64,000 bases of DNA from Phorcus lineatus (GCA_921293015.1 OV121087.1:942501-1006500), one strand, 5' to 3'. Counted from the stretch's first letter, positions 23,394-35,040 are shown. The notes: generated from the letters alone by a model not told the origin. Translations and numbers: made by a program.

Positions 23394-23844
23394 ACTATCT
23401 GGTGCAGCAAGATTCAGAACAAAACTATCTGGTGCAGCAAGATTCAAAACAAAACTATCTGGTGCAGCAAGATTCAGAACAAAACTATCTGGTGGAGCAA
23501 GATTTAGAAGAAAACTATTTGGTGGAGCAAGATTCAGAACAAAACTATCTGGTGCAGCATTATTCAGAACAAAACTATCTGGTGCAGCAAGATTCAGAAC
23601 AAAACTATCTGGTGCAGCAAGATTCAGAACAAAACTATCTGGTGCAGCAAGATTCAAAATAAAACTATATGGTGCAGCATTATTCAGAACAAAACTATCT
23701 GGTGCAGCAAGATTCAGAACAAAACTATCTGGTGCAGCAAGATTTAGAAGAAAACTATCTGGTGCAGCAAGATTCAGAACAAAACTATCTGGTGCAGTAA
23801 GATCCAGAACAAAACTATCTGGTGCAGCAAGATTCAGAACAAAT
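23394..23844. repeat. 30-bp minisatellite, 15 copies, open in several frames
   Basis: Head-to-tail units of 30 bp, consensus beginning 'ggtgcagcaagattcagaac' and ending 'aaaactatct', with phase kept exactly from 23401 to 23820, plus a partial fifteenth unit. Because 30 is divisible by 3 and the unit lacks stops in several frames, it creates long ORFs: plus 23353-23913 (186 aa, repeat SGAARFRTKL), plus 23402-23662 (QDSEQNYLVQ) and minus 23388-23867 (APDSFVLNLA). Variants recur at units 4 and 12 (TTTAGAAG) and 6 and 10 (CATTATTCAG), hinting at higher-order duplication. A real protein is not supported: all frames are equally open, and substitutions such as gcaaga to gcatta change the amino acid. 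Confidence 0.95.
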
Positions 23845-26529
23845 GAGGTAATTGGTCCAATATACACAAAACAAAACTGTCTATGTGGTTTTGTTCTTTG
23901 TCAGTCCAAATGAAATATTCAATTGATAGAAAATAATTTGGAGGCACTCATCTGCAAAATCAGCCTAGAACTAAGGACTCGGAAAGAATGAAAGAAGAAC
24001 ACTAAATCAATCTGCGTTGCAATCCTTTTAGCTTGTCTATATACATGAGCACATGGTAAAAGACAAACATGCTTATATGTCGGTCTTTCGTTTTCATGGG
24101 TGTTAACTACTGAACAAAATTTGATCTCAAATGTAACCATCTTCTGAAACAACCTTCTCGTATGCATACATCCTCTTTGCACAATTTTTACTGAAATGTC
24201 ATTACCAAAATTTTCTATTTTAGAAGGTTAATGCTCCTGTAACCCGTCACTTTTGCTAAAAGGTTGTGATGACTTCTTCACCTGTTTTTTTCTGCATTAC
24301 AATAACCAATACTGACTTTCTTTTCTCAGTATAACAGAACTTGTTTTGGGACACGAAAATACCCGAATTTTATAAATGAAATATCCAAAAGTAGTAAAAC
24401 GTTATCTGAATGGATTTTTCAACTGCTAGATACCGATTCAATCATAAGATTATGAACCTTATCTTCGTTGTTATGAGACAATCGGGATATTCACTGATCG
24501 CTTATTTTATTCAGGTCGATCATAAAGGCCGAACCAAGTCCATTTCTATTTAAGCTTACAGTGTGTGCATGAGTACTAGTCGTGTGCTGCTATGAGTCAT
24601 CCAAAAAATGAAACCACTTTTCAAATTACAAATCCCTAAAATTTTAATGTTAATTACAAAACTATCGTTAATTTTCACGCCAGAATAACGTAATGCTCGC
24701 GGGTAAAAGCTAAGGGAACAAAACCTCTTTTCACTCTTATTATTTATAGAATTACTTTGAGAAGTAAACAAACAATTCATTTTAAAATGGTTAAGACACT
24801 GAATAACAAAGTATTGACATATTGTCTTTGAATGAAAATCAAATATCATTTCTTTGCTGTTTTTTTAATTTGTGAGCTGTCAATGATTCTCTTTTTAAGA
24901 ACTTTAAAATTGTATTATCCTCAGAATAGTATGAATTTATTTCTTCAAATTAATGTAATAAGTTTTAAATTGCTTATTTTCAAAGGCAAGTATTATTTGG
25001 AAGGTTTAAGATTATAACAAAAACATGTACAATATAATATTAGGATATATGTATTGGTTCCATTGTATGTTTTGCTCTTGCGTGCTGGTAATTGCTTTTA
25101 TGTTGTCAGTTGATTTTGGAAACATGGTATTTGATATTGATGGATGTGAAGATTTGTAGCGAAATGCTCTCCTTTAGTACTGTAATTGTGTAAGTTATGA
25201 TTGGAAGCTAAATAAAATAAAGGACCCTTATGATCCTTTATGTACACTAATAATTGGTATAAGTTTGCTGTGTATTAAGTTTTTTGAAAACTTGAATTTT
25301 GATAGCTTCGGCAAATCAGTAATAAATGGGTTTGTGTAAGGTTATCTTACAATTTATTGTTATCCTCGTTCCTTGTGTGTTGTAATCAATAAACAATGAA
25401 TCTCTGGTCATATTAACAGTGAGTGTGTGACGTTTTGGCTCAACACAGGCACTAAAATACAAATCAGATGAAAGTTAGCTTATTGGGCAAAGTGTAATTG
25501 TAATGGAATGTTGTGAACATCTACCTTTCACTCTACTGAGTTGCGGAAAATTTATACTATGACGTCACGTTAAATTTTGGTAAGTCTTTCATATGAAAGA
25601 GTTCGAAATAAACATTTAACATAAACTTTCCTTTTACGAAAACCATGTGTATCTCTTCTCAATAGGAAGAAAATTGTATATCTCACTCGTGGCTTTTTTT
25701 AAATTGTACTCGAAGAGATTAATATTGTACCTGTCACGATGACATGAAGCTCTCTCGAAATCTACTCATATTGTTATTGTGACATAATATAAAATATTAT
25801 TTGTCCAATTAAAATGTCAATCGTGTAAAACACACGAAGTTGAAAATGGAATCAAAAGATTAAAGCTATTGCGTGTTATGTTCTCAATACAACAGGCCAT
25901 CTTCTATCAATGGAATATCTTTGAACGGAATTTGTAATATCATTAACATTAAATAGCAGAATCATCTTGAGTGAAAACTTGGTTGAGTGATTAGACCACT
26001 CATCCAACTGATGTTCCCTTTCCGAAAGAAATGTATTATCAAGAGGGCCGTACTCTCTAAAGGATGAGATGATGGTTTGATTTTGTTTGTTATTGAGCAC
26101 ATCTTCTGTATCGGATTGAATGCTACATATCACATCTTACCAACAAGTTAATTGTGCCAAAACGGACACATCAACTATTGCTTTATTCGTAATTAAGAAA
26201 TTATAAGATAATAAATCTACCTTTCCTGACATAACATCTCTTGTTTATGCTAATGGCACTGTTTACTCATTGTGTTGTGCTCAATCTCGAATCCAATACC
26301 GTGTCGTCTCACTGTTACTTATCAGCGACATTTCATGATTATGAAACATAATATTGTCAAATATCGCTTGGCAACAGTTTCATAAAATGCTCCGTACTCT
26401 ATATTAACATTGTTTGTCGAGAACTCAGAGGCTAATAGCCTTTCAGTGCAAAGGAATAACTTCATTATGTAGCGTTATGTGAATGTCAGTTAAGTAGTAA
26501 TCATAATACTGTATCCTAATTAATGGCGG
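23845..26529. other. AT-rich sequence without a supported gene
   Basis: Only short ORFs (60-97 aa) without family features. A CRE palindrome TGACGTCA sits at 25560-25567. Nothing else is recognised. Confidence 0.4.
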
Positions 26530-26844
26530 CAAAGAATGAATGAATGAACGAATGAATGAATTCTTTATTCCCTCCAATGGCAGTTGAAGATTACAAATAC
26601 AAAACATCAATTAGTCACATACATGTACAGAGGATATTTACAAGGAATTCAATTAAATGCAGTGCACAATACAGTATTTACAGCAAGGACAGTTCAGAAA
26701 TATTTTCTCAGATAGTTTTTCATGTCATATATATGTTTTGAAAGTTCAATAACAATAATTTTGCTTGCTGCAGTAGTAAGGCCTGGAATGTCAACAGGTC
26801 CAGCGCAAAATAGTGCAAGAACATCATCATCATCTAGGAGCTCT
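26530..26844 (-). mobile_element. LINE 3' end with (ATTC)n tail (outer element, downstream part)
   Basis: On the minus strand a coding tail reads LIELLDDDDVLALFCAGPVD, IPGLTTAASK, then HIYDMKNYLRKYF and a stop near 26698. A 3' UTR follows, ending in GGAATAAAG (about 26562-26570) and an (ATTC)n run (26535-26560). This is how several invertebrate LINEs end. The upstream coding part of the same element seems to continue at 27480-28100, the two halves being separated by a second LINE. Confidence 0.65.
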
Positions 26845-26895
26845 ATAAGATAAGATAAGATAAGATAAGATAAGATAAGATAAGATAAGATAAGA
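26845..26895. repeat. (ATAAG)n pentanucleotide microsatellite
   Basis: About ten perfect ATAAG units. On the minus strand this is the simple-repeat tail of the nested LINE. Confidence 0.95.
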
Positions 26896-27478
26896 CTTTA
26901 TTATCCACAAGGGAAATTTGATTTACATTCATGTGAGCTCTGGAACATTAACAAATACGAATATGAATAACACATCAAATAACTTAAATATCTATAAATA
27001 ATAATCATTGAATAAATATTAAAAATACAAGGGTAACATTAGGACTGATAACAGCAGTAGGTATTATCAATATACGTTTAAGAGAGCCTTAAAAAAAGCT
27101 ATATACACATAAGAAGGGGATGTACATTACTTAATAGAGATAACGATTGAGGATTAAAATAACGACAACAAAGCTAAGAATTGTTGATAATACGAATGCT
27201 GCATGGTACAAAAGATTTTGAAATTCTATTGTTTTTGTAAAGTGGGATTTTGAAGCGGCGGCCGGATGGAAGAAGTTCAAACTGGTTATTAAGAAAATGG
27301 GACGTATCGGCCTGAATAGTTAGTGCTTTCTTTTCGATTCGAGACTCATAAATTACAGCCAAAGTTTGGAGGGGCATGCCGCAAATTTTGCTGGAGAGTT
27401 TGACAATGGAGTTAATTTTGTTTTTAAGCGACAGGGGGAGACTACCGTACCATGCATGTAAACAAAAGGTGATTTAAC
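26845..27478 (-). mobile_element. 5'-truncated LINE with (CTTAT)n tail, nested in another LINE
   Basis: The minus strand from about 27470 reads ITFCLHAWYGSLPLSLKNKI, then NSIVKLSSKICGMPLQTLAV, then LLPSGRRFKIPLYKNNRISK and SFVPCSIRIINNS with a stop at 27174. This matches the C-terminal region of CR1/L2/Rex-type reverse transcriptase proteins (SWYG...NKIVKLSSKI...SGRRFR...NSFIP.AI). The 3' UTR includes the common AATTTCCC...AATAAAG end, followed by about 10 copies of a CTTAT pentamer (26845-26895). It keeps only the last ~100 codons. It interrupts a larger LINE in the same orientation. Confidence 0.8.
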
Positions 27479-28100
27479 ATGACTTGGTGCATACATAGGC
27501 ATCTAAATCAAGTAGGTCAAGTTATGTCATGTAGAATGTATTTCTTTGGTGCAAAAACGATTCACAGTGTAAAATGATATGTGCATCATGGTCAAAGCAG
27601 TGCTTATTACAAAGTTCACATTCTTTTAAGAATTTGGCTGTGGAGCCAATTTTTACAGTAAGTTGTATATGTGCTTTATGCTTTGGGTATTGATCTGTTA
27701 GATTGTACAGTGTATGCATACTTAGTGTTTGATGGATTAAAGCATACCTTGACATATCTTCTCTTATGGAGTGTCTCAGTTTCCAATTAGTTTCTTCAAA
27801 GAGGAAGATATACTTATTGACTATTTTCCGCCACACTGCCTTTAAGGGAAAGATACCGGTCTGTACATAATTTTCTACATATTTGAGCACATCATACTTT
27901 CGTATAAGGGACATATACATTCCATATGAACAAATTATCATGAAGGAGGATATTGTGTTTGCCATAATTTTCTCTCGAGATGACCCTTTTGTTACTTAAT
28001 ACACACTTAGACTCAGATAAAGAGATGGCTGTCCCTTGGTAGATCAATACTGAGCACTTCATTAAACAAATACATACATGTACTTTATTGTGACTATAAA
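27479..28100 (-). mobile_element. LINE ORF2 C-terminal fragment (outer element, upstream part)
   Basis: The minus frame 27965-27522 (147 aa) reads KYVENYVQTGIFPLKAVWRK, then FEETNWKLRHSIREDMSRYA, then a C-x2-C...H-x4-C cluster (ECELCNKHCFDHDAHIILHC). Such a cluster lies near the C-terminus of many LINE proteins. A second frame (28113-27892: QGTAISLSESKCVLSNKRV) joins upstream by a frameshift. The piece has no RT core, so it is a relic. Parts of it resemble blocks d at 11.3 kb and 20.8 kb. It probably belonged with 26530-26844 before the nested insertion. Confidence 0.6.
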
Positions 28101-28850
28101 GACCCATTTGCATATTTATTTGGTTTAATTATCAAGCTATTCCAAAATTAATCATAATAGTTTAAAGTACTCTATTGCATATGTCATTGATGAAAAATTC
28201 TCTTACGATTCCGAACAGTTTTTAGACTACAATATTTCACTTAGAGAAATCAATGCCATGAAACATAATCTTACTGAACTGACCTTCTTGAACCAGTATT
28301 GACGTCTCCAACAAAAATTTACAGACACTTCCATCAGACAACTTTGTAATGACATTTCCTAGTTTGTAACACTAATTCATATTTATGGTTTCAGATGATG
28401 CGGTATTGCAATCTGAATAAAAGGATTTAGGTTGAAAGAATCATACTGAAATTGAATTTATTGGCTACCACAACGAGTACAGACAATTTCATGTACAAAT
28501 GAATTATCTTTTTTTAAATAGTTTTCAGTTGTCATTGTACTCAATATGCTTTAGACATAGAAACACTTGTTATTAAATATTAAACTTGCTTAAAAAAACC
28601 TCTAGTGACGTCACTCTATTGTTCTATTAGGTTCTACTTTTACCGGGTAAACCTCTTTTGTCAGTTTGCCGGGCGTGCTTCAAGAATGCCCAGGGCTTTC
28701 TCCAGGAATGCCCGGGACTTACTCTAGAAATTATCTGAAATTTATTTTGATTGGGAATTATACACGTTTTGAAATACTTTGATTCAAAGTCCTTCTTCGA
28801 ATAAATACCATCACAAAATAGCACATTTTTGACAAATCACAAATATAAAG
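28101..28850. other. No gene seen; one CRE palindrome
   Basis: AT-rich sequence; TGACGTCA at 28606-28613. The minus frame 28627-28824 carries no family features. Confidence 0.4.
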
Positions 28851-28852
28851 TT

Positions 28853-28932
28853 GGCATGCCTGGTGTCGAACCCTGCACCATTCGCTTACTAAACTGGCGC
28901 CTTTGACAACTCGGCCATAAAGGCCTACGAGA
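28853..28932 (-). pseudogene. tRNA-like sequence (Leu/Ser-type) or SINE head
   Basis: The minus strand shows an A box TGGCCGAGTTGTCAAAGGCG, as in type II (Leu/Ser) tRNAs, and about 35 bp later a B box GGGTTCGACACC. The T stem has two mismatches and the acceptor ends do not pair, so it is not an intact tRNA. No clear SINE body was identified downstream. It is either a tRNA pseudogene or an old SINE head. Confidence 0.5.
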
Positions 28933-28954
28933 ACAATGATGTATTTTTCACAGT

Positions 28955-29060
28955 GACAATCATGTGAACTTCACGAGGCAGATAGCGCATGCAGCTCACG
29001 TGCACGGCGTGAGTTGCGAGCGCAAAGCACGTGCAGGGCGCGGTTGTGCTCTCTTCATAG
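28955..29060. other. GC-rich patch with two CACGTG E-boxes
   Basis: Locally GC-rich with repeated 'cacgtgca' (about 28997 and 29024) around a 'gcgtgagttgcgagcgcaaag' core. It may be regulatory or part of the element whose foldback lies just downstream. No exon is recognised. Confidence 0.3.
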
Positions 29061-29147
29061 CAGTTGAACTCCCAGAAGTAAATACATTGAAACCATAAAA
29101 GTACCCAATATCAAAATTATGTCTTTATTATATCTTTAATCGGTTCA

Positions 29148-29300
29148 TAAGTAAGATCAAAACCTGGTCCTCGGCTTTGTTTGTGAAGTATGCCCTTGGC
29201 GTCGGGAAAGGGGGGCGGGCCTATCGGCCCTTCCCCTTTCCCTCTTCCGCGGGCATACTTCACAAACAAAGCCTCTGACACGGTTTTGATCCATTACTTA
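29148..29300. repeat. Foldback hairpin with near-complete self-complementarity
   Basis: Arms 29173-29195 and 29251-29273 are perfect 23-bp complements (GGCTTTGTTTGTGAAG...). Inside, GGGAAAGGGG (29204-29213) pairs with CCCCTTTCCC (29233-29242), and GGGCC (29217-29221) pairs with GGCCC (29226-29230) around a TATC loop. Outside, imperfect pairing continues ('aagatcaaaacc' with 'ggttttgatcc'). All layers share one centre at about 29223. It could be a foldback/MITE-type element or a transcribed hairpin. The 83-aa plus frame starting at 29190 is a by-product. Confidence 0.9.
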
Positions 29301-29399
29301 TTATCTGTTAATTCAGCTTGTGAAGGTTTCAAGAGACAGCTCTTAATGACTAAAAACTTGTTGATGATAAATAATGTTAATGTTTTATGTTTTAAAAGT

Positions 29400-29416
29400 A
29401 CACACACACACACAGA
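29400..29416. repeat. (CA)n microsatellite
   Basis: Short run of about eight CA dinucleotides. Confidence 0.9.
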
Positions 29417-29599
29417 CAGTAAACCTTATGTATACCTATAACTCAAATACTTTTATTAAATTTCAAATAAAATATGAAGGATATAAAATACTGTCTAACT
29501 GGTAAGTATTCGATTTCTGTTTTTCATCATGTAAAAAACCTACTGTCTAAAACTGTTAAGATCATGTCAAGGTCATGTCTATTTGAGTTCTAACAATAA

Positions 29600-29720
29600 T
29601 CCGTTCCCGAAAGTGGCAGATTACTCTGTCAGGTTGGTAATCCTCTTATCATGGAGATTTGATTTAGCTACAAACTTCGACCTTGGCAACGTCCGTTGTT
29701 ATCCCCCGCCAAACAAAGTT
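29600..29720. repeat. Duplicated block h, copy 1
   Basis: Contains 'cagattactctgtcagg' and 'tggagatttgatttagctac'. Related copies are at 31920-32050 and 33780-33980 ('cggattattctgtcagc', 'aaggagatttgatttagcta'). Confidence 0.6.
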
Positions 29721-29756
29721 TTCATCAATGATTTTTGTCCGTCAGTCTGTCCGTCC

Positions 29757-30310
29757 AAGGTGTCCTTTTCCGGATTAGAACTAAAAAAACAATCAGCATC
29801 TGTAGTGGTGCCTTTTGGAGTGTCCAAATTTTTTCTTCAGTCTATTTTGGTCGTTTCCATGAAATACAACTAGGAAACTTTTTTCGAACCAGAATTAAAA
29901 AACTATTAGTCTAGCTCATCGAAACTTAGTATATGGAACAATCATCATGTGAATTGTGCCTTTTAAGGTTTTCATTTTTGTCCTTAAATTGTGTTTGCCA
30001 TTCCAGAGAAACAAAGCTTAGAAGTTTTGTTTTCTGACCAGAATTAAAAAAACCCATAAAGCCTAACTCAGAGAAACTTGGTAAATGGAACATCAAGTGC
30101 CTGTTAGGGTTTTTAAGTTTTTCCTACGTTTATTTTAGCAGCTTACATAGGATCGCAACTTAGAATTGTTTTCTGGACCAAATTAAAATTATGAGGCCTG
30201 TCACATTGAAACCTCTTATATAGAACAATACTCATCTGTAGTGGTGCATTTTGGGTTTTCAATATCTTCAGGATATTAGTTCTGTCTGTTTACATTGAAA
30301 TACAAGTTAC
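29757..30310. repeat. Degenerate ~140-bp tandem repeat
   Basis: Around four diverged units, each with a '(g)gaccagaattaaaa' anchor (29773, 29888, 30038, 30178), a 'gaaacttagtatatggaac' segment, a 'tgccttttaaggtttt' segment and a 'gtttccatgaaatacaac' segment. A 'gtccgtcagtctgtccgtcc' stretch precedes it (29738-29757). Such arrays are frequent in molluscan intergenic DNA (general knowledge). The 96-aa frame 29583-29873 overlaps it and is probably not a gene. Confidence 0.7.
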
Positions 30311-31479
30311 AGTACTGGTAGTCAGGGTAGAAAGGTAAAATTTTAACCCTAACCCAAGAATAGGAATACAGAAAAAGTGCCATTTAGAAATCGTAATTAT
30401 TCGGACCTTTGGGACCTAAAGTTCATAAATGAATTAAAGATTTTTAACATAATGATTTTCGGAATTCCAAGATGATCACAATGATTTAAACTTTCAACCT
30501 ACATGTACATATTGAAAAGGATTGCTTCATACAAACAATTAATGATGTAAAGCTGGCATAGCAAGACGTCTTCAAGCCCCGTTGATAAACCGTGATTTTT
30601 TTCATTTTTATTTTTCATCATTTAAATCCAACAAAATCATATCATCACAGGCTATGTTTTAAACCATGCTGCATACTTGAGGTTTCGTAAGTATTCCATA
30701 TATCCATATTAGTAGGTTTTAACAGTCAAATCCGTGTCAGTAATTATTCTTCCTTTTAGCATCAGTGAATATGTCTTGATGAAAAGAAAACATTTTAATA
30801 TTTGACATATGAGTTCCTCAAGTAACAACAATTAAACCGAGATAAGAAATGAGATACGTAGATTATATTCAAATTGTTATAATAAAGCCGTGAAAGGGTG
30901 CAGCATCTCATTGAGACAAGATATAAGGTTATCACTGAACACAAAGTTAAACAAGTCTATGTTACCACCTTGTAAATATTTAATCAGAAAAGTACAAGAA
31001 TAACTCAAATATTCAATACCGTATGGACATCATGCCAATTTGGATATTGCCTGGGTGAACGCAGTGAATTGGAATAATGGTTTATTCTTTAATGGTGAAA
31101 TGTAAGAATGTTTGTCGGTTTGTCTCTAACGGATATTCATTCAAGACTGTTGTCCGGTTGTAGCTCGCTCTGATGACAAGGACGTATAAACAAAAGCAGA
31201 TAATAGCACATAAAAAATATTTTTAGAATTTGGACTTAATACCATTATAAACTTTCTATACAATTTAGAACATTCATACTCTCATAGTAACTAAATGTTT
31301 ATTTATTGTAGCTTTAAAGAACTTTAAATTTCTGATCTCATCACTAAAGTACATGTTTTGAAAATGTAGCTACTAAACCTTGCGTCTTTAGTTGGTTTGC
31401 ACCAGCGTCAAATGATCACATTTACACGGGATGTCACCATTTTTACCGATAGCCTTTGTAAGGAACACCCTTTAAGGTC
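30311..31479. other. AT-rich sequence, nothing recognised
   Basis: No supported coding, RNA or repeat features. Confidence 0.4.
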
Positions 31480-31660
31480 ATTGTAGATGCTCAATCATGT
31501 TTCATTTTGTAAAGGTCTACAACAATCTGAACTAAGTGACCTGGGGAATTTGGAATTCAGAATTGTAAACGTGGTTTTTCTTTATTGGTTGAGACGCGAT
31601 TGAAGAGCAAAACCCAACAGGCAACTTCTCCCCAAATAAAATAAAATCGTCTGCCATTTC
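31480..31660. repeat. Duplicated block i, copy 1
   Basis: Shares 'ctgaactaagt', then 'gattgaagagcaa', with 39790-40060, and more weakly with 34800-35040 ('ctaaactaagtta', 'gattgaggagtaa'). Three diverged copies are spread over about 8.5 kb. Confidence 0.6.
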
Positions 31661-31919
31661 TGCTAGTGCTGACAGGTAGTCAATTTGATTAAAATATATG
31701 TCTCTGATAACTGTTAATCTGTTTTAAAGGGATTTCAGAACGTTAAATTTGAATCCTAAAATTTAATCTTAAAAATATCATATCTTAACATTTATTACCA
31801 AATGACTTGTTTATCTAAATTGTTATAGCAGTAACACCGTGGAATTTTTTTTTATAATGCTTATTTGGAAAACGTTTGGGTAGAAAATAAGATTTAGATA
31901 TTCTTACTGTCGTCAAAGG

Positions 31920-32050
31920 TGAAAACTCCGTCTAGAGTGTAATTTCCTGTGAAGGATACGTCCATTTGAATTAATACACTGATTTCTTTCTGAAGGTAGC
32001 GGATTACTCTGTCAACTCAGAAAAGCCAGACCATAACATTAATGGTGGAG
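31920..32050. repeat. Duplicated block h, copy 2
   Basis: 'cggattactctgtcaa' followed by 'gccagaccataaca'; matches 33860-33910 ('cggattattctgtcag', 'tccagaccataaca'). Confidence 0.6.
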
Positions 32051-32059
32051 AAGTATTTT

Positions 32060-33779
32060 TGTTACAGTTTTTTGTTTTGATTGAACATGTGGTAGCTTGT
32101 GAAGTGTTATCTATATGTTACCTTTGAAAATATGTTGTTAAGATATTGAATCAAATATAAAATGTTATATAACACTGTCATTTTCAATCTTACATGATTC
32201 AGTGTTCAGAAGTATTTTTTTAATGTTTTCCCCTAACGTGAAGAATACTTGTGCCTGGGAGCACGCCCTTGTGTTTCCCACGATGTCAAGGTGTTCACGG
32301 TATTTGTACTGAAACCTGTGATTCCAACAATCAGAATGAACCTTACAAATTGGATTATCTTGAAAAACAGCAAAATTAGCTAAACACGGTAATATTAAAA
32401 TATGGAACACTATTTATAAATAGTTTTTCTCCGAAAGTATCATAGTGCTGTTTGACTTTTCAGTTTAAAAATAAAGGAATAATGGTCGTTTCCAATCAAT
32501 GTTCAGTTTTTTTATTGTTTAGTCTTTACTGAATCAACTGGTTTTAAAGCTATAAATCTTAAGAGGATTCAAATATGTAAGCACCTTTTTCACATATCAT
32601 AAAACTGAAAACAGTTAATTTTGTTAAATTTAGAAAACTATGACAGTAAATTACAGGCATTTCACACATAATCTATATAGAGTTGCTTTTAATTGATTTA
32701 ACGCTCAAGACTTTAAATCAATTAACATCTAATAATAAACGGTCTTATTTACCTCATTTTTAGCATTTCAAATTTGAAGACTCAAATTATCACTGGATTA
32801 GACCATCGAGCTGAAGAAATTATGATATAACATACTGAAACCTAGTTCATGTGTACCACTATCACTATTGTTCGATAAGAGAAGTGTGTAAAATCCTATC
32901 CAGTTTAAACAGACATCATGTTGTCATTTGGATGATTTCTTAAGAGTCTGTGGAAAAAATGTAATGGCAAGTTTCATATTCAAAAAATCATCTGTTGTTA
33001 AAAGCCTAACTAAACTTGAATAAAAGATGTATGAAATGTATAATTTACTGCACATCTGTGTGTATCCAGCATAACATATTCACTTTGTGTTTCATATTTG
33101 TAAGGTTCATTTTGCCGATCTTCCTGTGTGTCTGGAAACGATTAAAATGAAAGGTTTCACATTTAATTTGAATTTATTAAAGAAAATCTAGGAACCAATC
33201 TTCAAACAATTTAATGTACTGGTCTTCATTACAGTCATTAGAATAAACTTTTTTGAGGTGTCAGTGGTTGAATGGTAGTGTAAATTTATTTGACTTGAAC
33301 ACTTAGAACGATCATTTAAAAAGGGAAATATTTCAGTTTCTGGGAAAGTTCCCATTGTCAGTGCTTGTCTATGTCAGTCCCTCTTCAAAACTATTGTCAA
33401 ACAACCGATTATATATATGTTGGGCAAGGACAACCTGCACATATAATAGATGGAACATCTACCTTAATTCAAAAGAAAGGCAAACAGAATATCTAGTGAA
33501 GCTCAAAGTCTTAAAAATAAAAAAATGAATGATACTTTCAAATCATATCTGAGACGAAGTCAAAACACACTGTGAATAATAAATCTTTATTCAGACACTT
33601 ATATTTCCAGTATGTATATGCATATTTGAACATCAATTGAATTAAGTTAAACAAATACACCAGGCCATTACCTCAATTTTAAACTGAATATTAATGAAGG
33701 TAAAATATCAAAATGGTCAGGATCCAATTTCTTTTCCAATTCATACAGCGCAGCTTCTGACTAACGCTGGCTGACCTAT
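32060..33779. other. AT-rich sequence; one 13-bp inverted repeat
   Basis: TTAATTGATTTAA (32689-32701) pairs perfectly with 32713-32725. The 81-aa minus frame 32165-32410 has no family features. No gene supported. Confidence 0.4.
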
Positions 33780-33985
33780 GAGAACCCAAGGTTAAAGATC
33801 GGTCTGGGGAGTAATTCATGAAGAATGACATGTCCATTCGAGTTTCAACCATGAACCAGTGCAGAAAGTAACGGATTATTCTGTCAGCTTGGGAATCCAG
33901 ACCATAACACCTTTCAAGGAGATTTGATTTAGCTACCATCACACTTTGACGTCATTACTTACCAAGTTTTCGTTGACAACAAGGG
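33780..33985. repeat. Duplicated block h, copy 3
   Basis: See copies at 29600 and 31920. Includes a CRE palindrome at 33947-33954 that the other copies lack. The 83-aa minus frame 33691-33942 overlaps this block and is not open in the other copies as far as I can see. Confidence 0.6.
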
Positions 33986-34799
33986 CGTTGGCGTGACGCT
34001 GTATTAGAACGATAAAATGGAGTTAAAAATTATGCTGAAAAGGTTTCTGAACATTTTGTGTTTTGTTTGAATATATCTTCTTAAACAAGACTCCTCGTTC
34101 GTCAGTCAATGTATAAAACATAAACCGTGATAAAGCACTGTACTATTCACTGTAAAATTTTACTTCTAGAGATGCGCAATTGACTTCTATTAATCAAGAA
34201 TCCGAATATATGTCCTTCAAGGTCGTGTTACAATATTTACTGTGTAATTTCCTTAAAACTTATATTATTTATAAAATATATTTTCCAATTCAACAATCAC
34301 AACTTTTCTAGTACAAAATATATTCAAGTGAAAATTCAAATACATCATCAAATACACAGTTATCAAAACTTTTCCCATGAACATATTATAAGAAAAAATG
34401 AAATAGATATGAAAATTAAATTCATAAACCAAAATGTTTCATTCGAGTTCTGGGAGTTAAGACATGAAATCGAGGAATTGAGTATTTCAATCTCATCAAG
34501 TTTTGCTTTATAACGCCAACAATTGATTTTGTTGACAATACTCAGCAGCTATTGTGTAAAAGTCTTGATTACACAGTTCTGCGAACTCGTTGTTTCTTTA
34601 CTCTTTGTGACATCTACTCGTTCAATACAAACGAAAAAATGCACAAGAATGACGTTCTATATATGTATACCAGGAAAATCAAGTACTGTATTTTGAATTA
34701 AGAAACAAAGATACCTTTAATTAAGATGGGGTTTTTTATTATCAACATATCAACCTTTATGGTTGAGTTTAAAAGATAATCATATTGATATCATAATGT

Positions 34800-35040
34800 T
34801 CAAAACAAATGCTTAAATATGTTGCACCTAGAATATGTCCACCACGATCTAAACTAAGTTACCTACGGCTTTTAGAAAGTGTGATAACCGGATGTCATTG
34901 TGTTTCCGTTAGATTTGTTTCGTTATGATTGAGGAGTAATCACAGGCTCTGACGAAATAAAGAAATCTGCAAATCTTGATATTGTTAGCTCAATCTCGAT
35001 GAACGGAAATACTGATTTGATATGTTTTTCCTGTAGATAT
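34800..35040. repeat. Duplicated block i, copy 2
   Basis: Diverged copy of 31480-31660 and 39790-40060. It extends past 'gctcaatctcgatgaacgg' (about 34987), which corresponds to 'gctctcacgatctcggttaa' (about 39983). Confidence 0.55.

Noticed and set aside
23394-23844. CRISPR array, because of regular 30-bp repeats
   Set aside because: Units are contiguous with no unique spacers, and the context is eukaryotic; it is a minisatellite.
23353-23913. 186-aa repetitive protein gene
   Set aside because: Opposite-strand and alternative frames are equally open because of the 30-bp period. There is no start context, signal peptide or flanking coding sequence that favours this frame.
27522-27965. Independent 147-aa host gene
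   Set aside because: Its motif order and terminal Cys/His cluster fit the C-terminus of a LINE protein, and LINE sequence lies on the downstream side.
28853-28932. Functional tRNA-Leu gene
   Set aside because: A and B boxes are present, but the T stem has mismatches and the acceptor ends do not pair.
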